A DNA stretch of 63,572 nt from Pseudomonadota bacterium (lineage in GTDB: Bacteria > Pseudomonadota > Gammaproteobacteria > Steroidobacterales > Steroidobacteraceae): the NCBI GenBank assembly GCA_023391815.1, contig JAEWAF010000108.1, forward strand, positions 1-63,572. The letters are read 5' to 3'. How positions within the stretch are numbered: the first letter of the stretch is position 1; each line of letters starts with the position of its first letter. Below, in pieces: positions 8,351 to 16,845 of the stretch. Both the position numbers and the translations under genes were made by a program. The notes beneath the pieces were generated by a model. That model was given only the letters and a program-made list of their open reading frames with translations, made no database searches and was not told the DNA's origin.

Positions 8351-9651
8351 CTGAGCGTTCGGCCGGCTCCGCCACCTACGATGCCGCTGTAGGTTCTTCA
8401 GCAGCGGCCTCGTTGCCGACGTGGCGTCGCGTGCTCGCGTCGGCCGTGCTGGGCAACGTCGTCGAGTGGTACGACAACGCGCTGTACGGCATTCTCGCCG
8501 TCTTCATTGCCAAAGCGTTCTTCCCTGAAGGCGACCGCGAAGCCGCGCTGCTCGGTACATACATCGGGCTCATCTTCGCGTACGCCATTCGTCCCATCGC
8601 GGGCGTGCTGATGGGACGATTCAGCGATCTGCATGGTCATCGTCGCGCGCTCACGTTGAGTATCGTGCTCATGACTTTGGGCACGGTGTTGATCGGCGTG
8701 CTTCCGACCTATGCTGCCCTGGGCATCGTCGCGCCTGTGTTGCTGGCGGTCTGCCGATTGATTCAGGGCGTCGGGGCGAGCGCCGAATACACCATCGCCG
8801 CGAATTTCATCCTCGAACATGCGCCACCGAACCGGCGGCAGTATCTGTCGGGATGGAGCGTCGGCTCGACATCGCTCGGTCCGTTGCTTGCGTCGATTGT
8901 TTCGACCGCATTGCTGATTGGCCTGGACGATGCGGCGTTTCAGTCTTGGGGCTGGCGTTTGCCATTCCTGCTCGCGGCCCCGATGGGTTTGGTCACATTC
9001 CTCATTCGTCGCAGCGCCCCTGAGTTGCCTCGATCACACGAGCAGCCGGTGCAAGCGCCGTTCACGCGTGCGTTACGCGATCACTGGCGTCAGATGCTGC
9101 TCGTCATCGGGCTCGGCGCCGGACAGCGCGTCGGCTCGTTCTGCATTCAGGCGTATTTCGTGACAGCTTTGATCAACGCGGGCTTCAGCCAGTCGCACGC
9201 CTTGTTCGCGTCCATTCTCACGTACCTGATCGGTCCGCCCGCGGCGATCTGGGGCGGCAAGCTCGCCGATGAGCGGGGCGGGCGGTGGGTGCTGACGATC
9301 GGTTATTCGGCGTTCGTATTGTTCACGGTGCCGACCTTCCATGCGCTCACCACGACATCGCTCGCCGTGGCCGTCTGCGCTGTGGTTGGATTTACATTCA
9401 TCAACAACTTTGTCGGCGCACCGCTGACGCATGCCTACGTGATGACGTTCAAGCCGGAAGTGCGCGGCACCGCTGCCGCGTTGAACTACAACGTCGGCAC
9501 GACCTTGATCGGCTCGACCGCGCCGCTGATCGCCGCGTGGCTGCATGGAAGCACTGGCACCGATGCCTCCTTCGCCTGGTACATGACCGCCGTCTGTGCG
9601 GTCTCGCTCTTCATCGCGCTGTTCGCTTATCCCCGAGCGTCGAGTCACTAA
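8347..9651 (+). CDS. MFS transporter, metabolite:H+ symporter (MHS) family
   Basis: A 434-residue, 12-helix transporter. GNVVEWYDNALYGILA near residue 35 is the MHS signature (GNxxEWxD), and GRFSDLHGHRRAL is the loop 2-3 MFS motif. MHS proteins such as KgtP, ProP and ShiA take up organic acids, amino-acid derivatives or betaines with protons. It overlaps the ggt-like gene by 4 bases (ATGA), so it is translationally coupled, and it is the last gene before the terminator at 9656. By position it is the inner-membrane step that follows the TonB receptor and periplasmic GGT. Its cargo may be the Amadori compound or the trimmed product. Confidence 0.9.
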   Translation: MTERSAGSATYDAAVGSSAAASLPTWRRVLASAVLGNVVEWYDNALYGILAVFIAKAFFPEGDREAALLGTYIGLIFAYAIRPIAGVLMGRFSDLHGHRRALTLSIVLMTLGTVLIGVLPTYAALGIVAPVLLAVCRLIQGVGASAEYTIAANFILEHAPPNRRQYLSGWSVGSTSLGPLLASIVSTALLIGLDDAAFQSWGWRLPFLLAAPMGLVTFLIRRSAPELPRSHEQPVQAPFTRALRDHWRQMLLVIGLGAGQRVGSFCIQAYFVTALINAGFSQSHALFASILTYLIGPPAAIWGGKLADERGGRWVLTIGYSAFVLFTVPTFHALTTTSLAVAVCAVVGFTFINNFVGAPLTHAYVMTFKPEVRGTAAALNYNVGTTLIGSTAPLIAAWLHGSTGTDASFAWYMTAVCAVSLFIALFAYPRASSH

Positions 9652-9655
9652 AGAA

Positions 9656-9679
9656 AAAGCCCCCGACTGCGGGGGCTTT
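9656..9679. terminator. Bidirectional rho-independent terminator
   Basis: AAAGCCCCCG-ACTG-CGGGGGCTTT forms a perfect 10-bp stem with a 4-base loop. It has A-rich sequence on the left (from 9651) and T on the right, so it can act on both strands. It lies between the convergent MHS gene (ends 9651) and hyuB (ends 9715), closing both operons of the putative Amadori cluster. Confidence 0.9.
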
Positions 9680-9714
9680 CATCAACGTTTGTTCGATCGA
9701 GAGGAGACGGCGCT

Positions 9715-11370
9715 TTACAGCGCCGCCCCGTACACTTCTCGTGCCGTCTTCTTATCGATGCGACCTTCAGCGACATCGCGCGCCACTTCCTCGGCCTTGC
9801 GTCGCTTCGGAGCGCCGTAGCCGCCGGCACCCGGCGTGATGATCGCGACGGTCTGGCCCGGCTTGAGGACGCCGTTGCCTTCGATAAACGTTTCCACGTC
9901 GCCGCTGAATTCGAAACGACCGCTGCTGCCGGGCAGTCCGCCTTCCAAACCCCACGGGCGGCTGCGCAGTCGCGATCCGTCGACTCGAAGGCGGCATTCC
10001 GCCTCCGCCCGATACACGCGACGAATGCCCATTCCGCCGCGATGTTCGCCGGCGCCGCCGGAGTCGTTGACCAACTCGTAGCGGAGCAGGGTGAGCGGAT
10101 ATTCGATCTCGAGCGCCTCGGCCGGCAGATTCGACGTGTTGGTCATGTGAACATGGACACCATCGAGACCGTCCTTCGTGGCCCGAGCTCCCGAGCCGCC
10201 GCCGATGGTTTCGAGATAAACCCACAGCTCGTTGTCCTCGCCACGCGTGCCGACGAACGTCGCCGAGGCGCAGGCGCCGTTACAAGCGGCGATGACACGT
10301 TCCGGCACGGCTTGCGCCAGCGCGCCGTGCACGAGGTCGACGACGCGCTGACAGGGCGCGATACGTCCATTCACCGCGGCCGGATGAACGCAATTGAGGA
10401 TCGAGCCCTTGCGTGCGGTGACGGTCAGCGGACGAGCCAGTCCAGCGTTCGGCAGAATGGTCGGATCGACCACGGTCTTCACAGCGTAGTACACGGTCGA
10501 CAGCAGCGCTGTGTAAACCATGTTCAAGCCGGCGCGCACTTGATCCGGTCCGTCGAAATGCAACTTCATCTCATCGCCGGCCACGACGATCTCACAAGTG
10601 AACGTCATGTCCTGCGCGGTAGCGGGATTGTCGAAGGTGTCGCTGAAACGATAGGTGCCGTCGGGAATGGCTGCGATGCCGGCGCGCATTTTGCGCTCCG
10701 CGTAGTCCATCAATTCCATGCCCGCGGAAAGCACGACGTCGCGTCCATACTTTTCACACAGCTTACCGAGGCGGCCGATGGCGAGACGATTGGCGGCCAT
10801 TTGCGCGCGCAGATCGGAAATGCGCTCGCGCGGCACCTGACAGTTGAGCAGGAACAATGCCTGCAAATCTTCCTGCAGCTTGCCGGCCCGATACAGGCGA
10901 ATCGGCGGAATGCGCAGACCTTCCTGATAAATGTGAGCGTGGCCGCGATCCTCGAAGTCCGCGTGGTGCGCAGTGTTGACGGCCCACGCGATCAGCTGGT
11001 TTTCGAAGAACACCGGCTCGGCGATCACGATGTCGGGCAGGTGAGTCGCGCCGCCTTCATATGCGTCGTTGCCGATGAACACGTCGCCCGGCTGAATGTC
11101 CTTGCGCTCGTAGCGAGCGAGAATGTGCGGAATGATCCCGAGAAAGCTGCCGAGGTGCATCGGAATGTGCTCGGCCTGGCACAGCGCGCGACCCTCGGTG
11201 TCGAACAGCGCGGTGGAGCAGTCGCGCCGCTCCTTGATGTTGGTCGAGTGGCTGGCGCGAATCAGCGCCTCGCCCATTTCTTCGACGATTGAGGCCAGCG
11301 CGCTGCCGATCACTTCGACCGTGATCGGGTCGACGGGCACGCGCTGAGTCGAAACGGCGGTCTGGGTCAT
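9715..11370 (-). CDS. hyuB: Hydantoinase B / 5-oxoprolinase beta-type subunit
   Basis: A 551-residue HyuB-family protein. With HyuA these form ATP-dependent enzymes that open cyclic imides or lactams such as N-methylhydantoin or 5-oxoproline. Family features visible are PITVEVIGSALASIVEEMGE, RASHSTNIKERRDCSTALFD, GDVFIGNDAYEGGATHLPD and the C-terminal GPAG-like stretch KPGQTVAIITPGAGGYGAP. The start at 11370 has GGAGG 5 bases upstream and overlaps the hyuA stop (ATGA). An upstream in-frame ATG at 11547 lies inside hyuA and is not used. The subunit is encoded downstream of hyuA, kinase and deglycase in one minus-strand operon that ends at the terminator near 9679. The ring substrate is inferred, not shown. 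Confidence 0.92.
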   Translation of the reverse strand: MTQTAVSTQRVPVDPITVEVIGSALASIVEEMGEALIRASHSTNIKERRDCSTALFDTEGRALCQAEHIPMHLGSFLGIIPHILARYERKDIQPGDVFIGNDAYEGGATHLPDIVIAEPVFFENQLIAWAVNTAHHADFEDRGHAHIYQEGLRIPPIRLYRAGKLQEDLQALFLLNCQVPRERISDLRAQMAANRLAIGRLGKLCEKYGRDVVLSAGMELMDYAERKMRAGIAAIPDGTYRFSDTFDNPATAQDMTFTCEIVVAGDEMKLHFDGPDQVRAGLNMVYTALLSTVYYAVKTVVDPTILPNAGLARPLTVTARKGSILNCVHPAAVNGRIAPCQRVVDLVHGALAQAVPERVIAACNGACASATFVGTRGEDNELWVYLETIGGGSGARATKDGLDGVHVHMTNTSNLPAEALEIEYPLTLLRYELVNDSGGAGEHRGGMGIRRVYRAEAECRLRVDGSRLRSRPWGLEGGLPGSSGRFEFSGDVETFIEGNGVLKPGQTVAIITPGAGGYGAPKRRKAEEVARDVAEGRIDKKTAREVYGAAL

Positions 11371-13415
11371 GCGACCTCCAGGATGAGATTGAGATGAGGT
11401 TCGACGGTGGCGCTCATGTTCGGCAACAGCACCGTGGTCGTGTCCATTTGTTCGATGATGGCGGGACCGGCGATGCGATGGCCGGCCTGCAATCTGGCGC
11501 GATCGTAGACCGGGCAGGTCGTGAAGCCGCCGGTTTCCGGCATCCACACGTCACGCTTGCCGATCAATGCGGCCGACGCATCGGCGTCACCGGGCACGCG
11601 CTTCTGAAACGCCGCTTTGCGCACGTGGCCGGTGGCACTTACACGATAAGTGACGAGTTGAATCGGCTCGCCTTCCGCCGCGAAGCCGTACAGGCGTTGG
11701 TGAGCTTCGGCGAAGTCGGCGGCCATGCGGGCGAGGGTGGCGTCTTTGATGGGCCCTTCCGGCAAGGTGACGGAGATTTCGTAGTTCTGGCCGGCGTAAC
11801 GCATGTCGACCATGCGCACGACGTCGCGATCGGCGCGCGCGACATGCTCCTTCTCGAACCAGGCCAACGCCTGTTCGAGAAGCGCGTCGAAGGCGTGTTG
11901 CAACGCTGGGGCCGACCCTTCCAACGGTTGCAGTCGAGTCGTTGCGAAGTCCGCGCGCAGATCGGTCAGCAACAAGCCGGTGGCACAGAGAATGCCGGGC
12001 GTGAGCGGTACGACGATGCGGCTGATCTCGAGCTCACGCGCGAGCCGCGCCGCATGCAGCGGACCGGCGCCACCGAAGGCGACGAGTGCGTAGTCACGAG
12101 GGTCATGCCCTCGCTGCACGCTGATGACGCGAATGGCGCGCGCCATGTTTGCAGTGACCACTGAGATAATGCCTTGTGCCGTGTCCATCACGTTCATGCC
12201 GAGCTTGTCGGCCAAACGCTGAATCGCGTCACGCGCGAGATCCTGACGAATCGGCATGCGACCGGCGAGCAAGTGGGTCGGATTCAATGTTTGCAAAACG
12301 ACGTTCGCGTCGGTGACGGTCGGTTCCGTGTTGCCGGCGCCATAACAGACCGGGCCCGGCATCGCGCCGGCGCTGCGTGGACCGACCTTGAGCAAACCGC
12401 CGCTGTCGACGTACGCGATGGAGCCGCCGCCGGCGCCGACCGTATGAATGTCGAGCATCGGGGCCTTGATGGGATAGCCGTGGACGATGGCTTCGCTGGC
12501 GAGACGGCACTGGCCGTTTTGCAACAGCGCCACGTCCGAGCTGGTGCCGCCCATGTCGAACGTGATGAGGTTGTCGATGCCGACGAGCTTGCCGATGGCT
12601 TGCGCGGCGACAACGCCGGTGCTCGGGCCGGACAACACGGTGCGCACCGGCAATTGCGCGGCTTGTTCGAATCCGATGACGCCGCCGTTCGATTGCGTGA
12701 GATGCGGCACGGCTTGCAGGCCGAGTTGTTTCAGACGCTCGGCCAGACGTTGAATGTAACCTTGCATGACGGGGCCGAGATAGGCATTCACGACCACCGT
12801 GGACATGCGTTCGTATTCGCGGAATTCCGGCGCGACTTCGTGGGAGGTGCAGGTGAATGCGTCGGGGAACTCTTCGGCGAGGATGCGCTTCGCCGTTTGT
12901 TCATGCTCGGGGCGCACGAAGCCGTACAGGAAACAGATTGCAACCGATCGCGCGCCGGCTTCTCGCAGCGTGCGAGCAGCTTCGCGAACGGCCTGCTCAT
13001 CGAGCGCCGTTTCAATGGTGCCGTCGTGGCGAATACGTTCGGGGATTTCGAGTCGCAGGTCGCGCGCCGCAAGCACGGGAGGCTTGTCAGCTTGAAGATC
13101 GTAGAGCTCCGGACGTTTCTGGCGACCGATCTCGAGCAGATCGCGAAAGCCGTCGGTCGTGATCAGGCCGGTCTTCACGCCGCGATGTTGAATGAGCGCG
13201 TTCGTGCCCACCGTCGTGCCGTGGCCGAAATAACCGACATCCGCAACCGTCGCGCCGACGCGGCCGACGCCTTCCTCGACGCCTTTCGCGATTCCGCGCG
13301 AAGGATCGTCGGGTGTCGAAGAGACTTTCCATACTTCGACGCGGCCACTCTCATCGTCGAACAAGCAGACGTCGGTGAACGTGCCACCGGAGTCCACGCC
13401 GATACGCCAAGTCAT
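11367..13415 (-). CDS. hyuA: Hydantoinase A / 5-oxoprolinase alpha-type subunit
   Basis: A 682-residue HyuA-family ATPase of the actin/ASKHA fold. It begins MTWRIGVDSGGTFTDVCLFD, the first phosphate-binding loop, and also shows GHGTTVGTNALIQ, LSGPSTGVVAAQ, TFDMGGTSSDVAL (second phosphate loop) and VAFGGAGPLHAARLAREL. The start at 13415 is set by AGAGG upstream and by the family N-terminus; the longer frame to 13526 runs into the kinase gene. It provides ATP-dependent activation for opening a lactam or imide ring. It overlaps hyuB by 4 bases and starts 19 bases after the kinase gene. No hydantoin racemase or carbamoylase is present, which makes a 5-oxoproline-type ring more likely than hydantoin. 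Confidence 0.92.
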   Translation of the reverse strand: MTWRIGVDSGGTFTDVCLFDDESGRVEVWKVSSTPDDPSRGIAKGVEEGVGRVGATVADVGYFGHGTTVGTNALIQHRGVKTGLITTDGFRDLLEIGRQKRPELYDLQADKPPVLAARDLRLEIPERIRHDGTIETALDEQAVREAARTLREAGARSVAICFLYGFVRPEHEQTAKRILAEEFPDAFTCTSHEVAPEFREYERMSTVVVNAYLGPVMQGYIQRLAERLKQLGLQAVPHLTQSNGGVIGFEQAAQLPVRTVLSGPSTGVVAAQAIGKLVGIDNLITFDMGGTSSDVALLQNGQCRLASEAIVHGYPIKAPMLDIHTVGAGGGSIAYVDSGGLLKVGPRSAGAMPGPVCYGAGNTEPTVTDANVVLQTLNPTHLLAGRMPIRQDLARDAIQRLADKLGMNVMDTAQGIISVVTANMARAIRVISVQRGHDPRDYALVAFGGAGPLHAARLARELEISRIVVPLTPGILCATGLLLTDLRADFATTRLQPLEGSAPALQHAFDALLEQALAWFEKEHVARADRDVVRMVDMRYAGQNYEISVTLPEGPIKDATLARMAADFAEAHQRLYGFAAEGEPIQLVTYRVSATGHVRKAAFQKRVPGDADASAALIGKRDVWMPETGGFTTCPVYDRARLQAGHRIAGPAIIEQMDTTTVLLPNMSATVEPHLNLILEVA

Positions 13416-13434
13416 GCAAGAACCTCTGTTTGAA

Positions 13435-14277
13435 TTAAGAGCGGCGGGCCGCGATGTCGGCGCCTTCGCCGTGCCACGCGGTGCCATGACCGAACGCGCC
13501 GTGCCAGGTGCAAACCTCGGCGCCATAGGCCGCCGCTTCCTGCAGCGACTGCGCGACGCTTCGTCCGCTCAGCTGTGCGATCAGGAACGCGGCGATGAAT
13601 CCGTCGCCGGCGCCCAACGTGTCCGTCACTTCGGTCGGTACGATCGATTGTTCGTAAATGCGCCCGTCGGCGAGCGCCAGTGCTCCGTCCTTACCGCGCG
13701 TCACCACGGCCATGCGGGCGCCGTTGGCGATGCAAGTCCGCAGCAGGTCGGTGCATTCGGCCGTGTCGCGGTTGGGGAAGGAGAGAAATGCGATATCTAT
13801 CCAGGGCAGGGTGGTGCGCAACAGCTGGTACGTCCAGCGCTCGGAGAAATCGTAGGAAAGCTGCTTGATGCGCGGTCGCAGGCCGGGGAATTCGTCGTTC
13901 AGCTCGCTATAGATGCTGGAGTGAACCAGATCGAAGCCGGCGATGTAGTCGCGGTCCGCGGCTGTCAGTTCATACTGGCCGCGAACGCCCCGGTCGGAGC
14001 CGATGAAATAACGATCGCCGTCGCGATGACCGATCAACACGCGGGCATTGCGGCCCTCGCGTCGCCGACAATGCGATACGTCGACCTGCTCGGCCTCGAG
14101 CGCTCGTAAGATCAAGTCGCCGGCCGAGTCCATTCCCAAGCAGCCGAGATATGCGGTCTCGGCGCCGAGCCGGCGCGCCATGACGGCGACATTCACGGCG
14201 TTGCCGCCGGGGTATTGAATGTGCGCCGTCGTATAGGTGTCGACGGTGTTATCTCCGAGACCGAGGATACGGCTCAC
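13435..14277 (-). CDS. frlD: PfkB-family sugar kinase, FrlD (fructosamine 6-kinase)-like
   Basis: A 280-residue ribokinase/PfkB-family kinase starting at GTG 14277. The N-terminus ILGLGDNTVDTY...YPGGNAVNVAV closely matches what I remember of E. coli FrlD (GDNCVDIYP, SGGNAVNVAV). FrlD phosphorylates fructoselysine at C6. The catalytic PfkB signature VTDTLGAGDGFIAAFL is complete, with the base Asp in GAGD. The internal DFSERW matches the DFSDKW of FrlD. It lies 10 bases downstream of the FrlB-like gene, the same pairing as in frl operons. The best reading is a kinase making a fructosamine 6-phosphate. Other PfkB sugar kinases remain possible until the substrate is tested. Confidence 0.82.
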   Translation of the reverse strand: MSRILGLGDNTVDTYTTAHIQYPGGNAVNVAVMARRLGAETAYLGCLGMDSAGDLILRALEAEQVDVSHCRRREGRNARVLIGHRDGDRYFIGSDRGVRGQYELTAADRDYIAGFDLVHSSIYSELNDEFPGLRPRIKQLSYDFSERWTYQLLRTTLPWIDIAFLSFPNRDTAECTDLLRTCIANGARMAVVTRGKDGALALADGRIYEQSIVPTEVTDTLGAGDGFIAAFLIAQLSGRSVAQSLQEAAAYGAEVCTWHGAFGHGTAWHGEGADIAARRS

Positions 14278-14287
14278 GACAAATTTC

Positions 14288-15301
14288 TCAGTAGTCCATC
14301 TTCCACATGTAGCGACGCGTGCTGAGCGGCTGCTTGTGCAGATCCGAAAGATGCTCGGACAGCCGCTTCAGACCGGCCTGAATCACATACGGCGCGACGA
14401 TCGGCCGGATCGAGTCGGCGATGCCCGGCATCGGCAGCTCGCGCGAGTCGTAGATCATCAGACGCTTCGCGTGCTGCTTGCAGAAAGTCAGTACACGTTC
14501 CATCAGCGGACGGCTCGGGTCCTCGCCCAGGATCAGAATCAGCGGCGTGTTGCTGTCCACGATCTCGAACGGCCCATGGAAGAACTCGGCGGCTTCGATC
14601 GGATAACTGTGCAGCCAGAGCATTTCCATCAGGATGCAGACGCCGAAAACATAGGCCGAGGTGAAGCCCGGGCCGGAGGCGACCAGATACAGGTTGCGGT
14701 CGTTTTGATAAGTACGCGCATCCGCGAGCGCGCGGGCGTCGTTGGCGAGAGCGGTATCGGCAATCACTCCAGGTAGAGCGGCCAGCGAGCTCAGCAGTTC
14801 CTCCGGGGCAGGACCCTCGTTGCGCGCGGCCATCACTCCACCGACCACGGCCTGCATGAGCATGAACAGCGCGACGAAGGATTCGCCCGTATCGCCCGCG
14901 AGGAAGCGGTGTTGAACCAGGCCCGCGAGCGGCTTGTCGTCGAACAAAGTGAAGCCGATGGTGTGGCAGGCCTTGTCCTGTAGGAATTTGGCCGCCGCGA
15001 CGGTCTCCTTCGTGGTGCCGGACTTGGAAGCCAGCAACACCAGCGTGCGATCGTCGATGCGCGAGGGATCCTGCGCGATCAGTTCGGACGGGAAGTAGCG
15101 ACGCACTTCCAGCGACGGGCTGAAGTGCTCGATCCAGTACTGCATGCCCTGCATCGCGCGGTGAGCCGAGCCGTGCGCGACGAAGTAGATCCGGTCGATC
15201 CGCGAGCCGAACTGGCGGCCCAGCGCCAGGGCTTCGGGCAGGGTGGCCACGCTTTGGGCCAGACCGGCCAGGATCGCGGAACGATTGATTTCAGACGCCA
15301 T
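14288..15301 (-). CDS. frlB: SIS-domain fructosamine-6-phosphate deglycase, FrlB-like
   Basis: A 337-residue protein with two SIS domains. IDRIYFVAHGSAHRAMQGMQ corresponds to IDRIYFVACGSPLNAAQ of E. coli FrlB as I remember it. A second SIS domain (LYLVASGPGFTSAYVFGVCI) and the stretch IEAAEFFHGPFEIVD, with its Glu and His, match the FrlB catalytic region. Even the C-terminus (RRYMWKMDY) resembles RRYYGGLVEY. FrlB splits fructoselysine 6-phosphate into glucose 6-phosphate and the amino acid. The start at 15301 (MASEINRSAI) has AGG at suitable spacing and is preferred to an upstream ATG at 15346 inside the operator region. It is the first gene of the minus-strand operon, divergent from the GntR gene. 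Related deglycases such as GfrF-type enzymes are alternatives. Confidence 0.82.
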   Translation of the reverse strand: MASEINRSAILAGLAQSVATLPEALALGRQFGSRIDRIYFVAHGSAHRAMQGMQYWIEHFSPSLEVRRYFPSELIAQDPSRIDDRTLVLLASKSGTTKETVAAAKFLQDKACHTIGFTLFDDKPLAGLVQHRFLAGDTGESFVALFMLMQAVVGGVMAARNEGPAPEELLSSLAALPGVIADTALANDARALADARTYQNDRNLYLVASGPGFTSAYVFGVCILMEMLWLHSYPIEAAEFFHGPFEIVDSNTPLILILGEDPSRPLMERVLTFCKQHAKRLMIYDSRELPMPGIADSIRPIVAPYVIQAGLKRLSEHLSDLHKQPLSTRRYMWKMDY

Positions 15302-15325
15302 CAAGGAACCTATTCGAGAGGTGGG

Positions 15326-15379
15326 TGGTAAACTGGAATATACCAAGATCCCTCGGTGACGTGTACCACTGATATACCA
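15326..15379. promoter_or_regulatory. Candidate GntR operator region between frlB-like gene and gntR
   Basis: The divergent intergenic region holds repeated half-sites: TGGTA at 15326-15330 and TACCA at 15341-15345, 15364-15368 and 15375-15379. It includes the near-palindrome TGGAATATACCA (15334-15345). TGGTATA-type palindromes are what UTRA-domain GntR regulators usually bind, so these are good candidates for autoregulation and control of the minus operon. The word AAACTGGA here is shared with the receptor promoter. Confidence 0.5.
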
Positions 15380-15471
15380 AATTCTATCCAGTGCTCGCTC
15401 ACCCCTCGAAAAAACCCAACGAATGTCGCATCCTTCGCCCGTTGTCCCGGACCTCTGGAGCTGATCCCCTC

Positions 15472-16233
15472 ATGACGGAACCCACCGCCCCACCCGAGGG
15501 CGCCCCCCGGTCTATTCCAACGTACCGAGCCATCCAGGCCTACATTCAGGACCTGATCAGCGGCCCGGACTACGGCCCGGGTGAGCGCATTCCCTCGGAG
15601 CGGCAGCTGGCGGAGCTGCTGGGGAAGAATCGGATGACGGTGCGCAAGGCCATCGACGGTCTGGTGAGCCAGGGTCTGCTCGAGCGTCACGGCACCGCCG
15701 GCACGCGCGTCCCTCATCCGCGTGTGACCCGACCGATCGATGCGCAGACGTCGCTGGGCATCTCGCGAATCATTCAGAGCGGCGGGGGTGTCCCTGGCAA
15801 CAAGCTGCTGCATTTCGAGCAGGCGCGCGCCAGTGAGAAGGTCGCCGAGCGTTTGCATATCGCCGAGGGCAGCGAAATCGTCATCTTCCGGCGGCTCTGG
15901 ACCGTCAGCGATGTGCCGTTCTGTATCGAGACCAGTCACATTCCGACCGAGCGGGTCCCCGGCCTCGCCGCCGAGGATCTGATGGCGGGGCAATCGTTAT
16001 ATGCACTGCTGAAGTCGCGTTATGGAATCGGCGGCGTGAAGGGCGAGCGCGTCATCGGCGTCGTGAACTGCAACGAGATGGAAGGTCGGCTGCTCAATCT
16101 GCCCGCGAATTCGGCGTGCCTGCTGTTACGCCTGGTGGTCAGCGACGAGCAGGGCAAACCCATCGAATACATGCGCTCCGTCAATCATCCCCAGCTGGTG
16201 GTTTTCAAGACGGCGAGCGGCGAGCTGTCCTGA
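15472..16233 (+). CDS. GntR-family transcriptional regulator, HutC/UTRA type
   Basis: A 253-residue regulator starting at 15472 (MTEPTAPPEG), with GGAG upstream. The winged helix-turn-helix spans about residues 20-85 (GERIPSERQLAELLGKNRMT, VRKAIDGLVSQGLLERHGTAG). It is followed by a UTRA ligand domain with the IFRRLWTVSDVPFCIETSHI and LYALLKSRYGIGGVKGERVI patterns. UTRA regulators bind small sugar-phosphate-like effectors; E. coli FrlR, which controls frl genes, belongs to this subfamily. The gene is divergent from the frlB-like gene across a region with TGGTA/TACCA half-sites. It most likely represses the cluster and is released by a fructosamine 6-phosphate, which is inferred. Confidence 0.9.
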   Translation: MTEPTAPPEGAPRSIPTYRAIQAYIQDLISGPDYGPGERIPSERQLAELLGKNRMTVRKAIDGLVSQGLLERHGTAGTRVPHPRVTRPIDAQTSLGISRIIQSGGGVPGNKLLHFEQARASEKVAERLHIAEGSEIVIFRRLWTVSDVPFCIETSHIPTERVPGLAAEDLMAGQSLYALLKSRYGIGGVKGERVIGVVNCNEMEGRLLNLPANSACLLLRLVVSDEQGKPIEYMRSVNHPQLVVFKTASGELS

Positions 16234-16334
16234 GGCAAATTTATTTCCGGCCGTTGTCGGGAATCGTCCCTCGCCAAACGTCCTAGCGTCGAATCTTCCT
16301 TTTTGACCGAGGCCCGCCACGCGCGGAGGGGACT

Positions 16335-16733
16335 GTGAAAGCGACGCCGACGATCTGGACCGGCCGTGTACTCAGCGGCTTATTCGCACTGTTCATGCTG
16401 GGCGCATCGGTTGCGCCAAAGCTGTTGGGCATGCCGGTCGCCGAAGCGACCATGCAACAGCTGGGCTGGCCGCCTGGCTACGCCTTTGGTATCGGCATTC
16501 TCGAGCTGCTGTGCCTGGTGCTTTATCTCTATCCTCGCACCAACGTGTTGGGCGCCCTCCTTTTCATGGGCCTGTTCGGAGGCGCGATGGCCACCCAAAT
16601 CCGAGCGGGCAGCCCGCTCTTCAGTCACCAGCTTTTCAGCATCTACCTTGGCCTGTTCATGTGGGGCGGACTGTGGCTGCGCGATCCGCGGGTGCGGGCG
16701 ATGTTTCCTTTGCGGCGCTCCGAAGCCGGATGA
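16335..16733 (+). CDS. DoxX-like four-helix membrane protein
   Basis: A 132-residue protein with four membrane segments (about residues 10-28, 48-66, 70-88 and 98-116), no signal peptide and a short basic C-terminus. The pattern PKLLGMPVAEATMQQLGWPP, followed by a helix ending LVLYLYPRT, is typical of DoxX_2/DoxX-like proteins. Their role is poorly defined; some are linked to redox or quinone chemistry. GGAG lies just upstream of the ATG. It is isolated from both neighbours by about 100 bases. Confidence 0.8.
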   Translation: MKATPTIWTGRVLSGLFALFMLGASVAPKLLGMPVAEATMQQLGWPPGYAFGIGILELLCLVLYLYPRTNVLGALLFMGLFGGAMATQIRAGSPLFSHQLFSIYLGLFMWGGLWLRDPRVRAMFPLRRSEAG

Positions 16734-16845
16734 TTTGGCGACGCAGATCCGCGGCGGGCGTCGTGGAATTCGCGGATCATTGCACGCTTCCTGCCTCTGT
16801 AGCATGTTTCCAAAACCTGGCAGCAGCTCGGGTAGGGAGGCGTGA

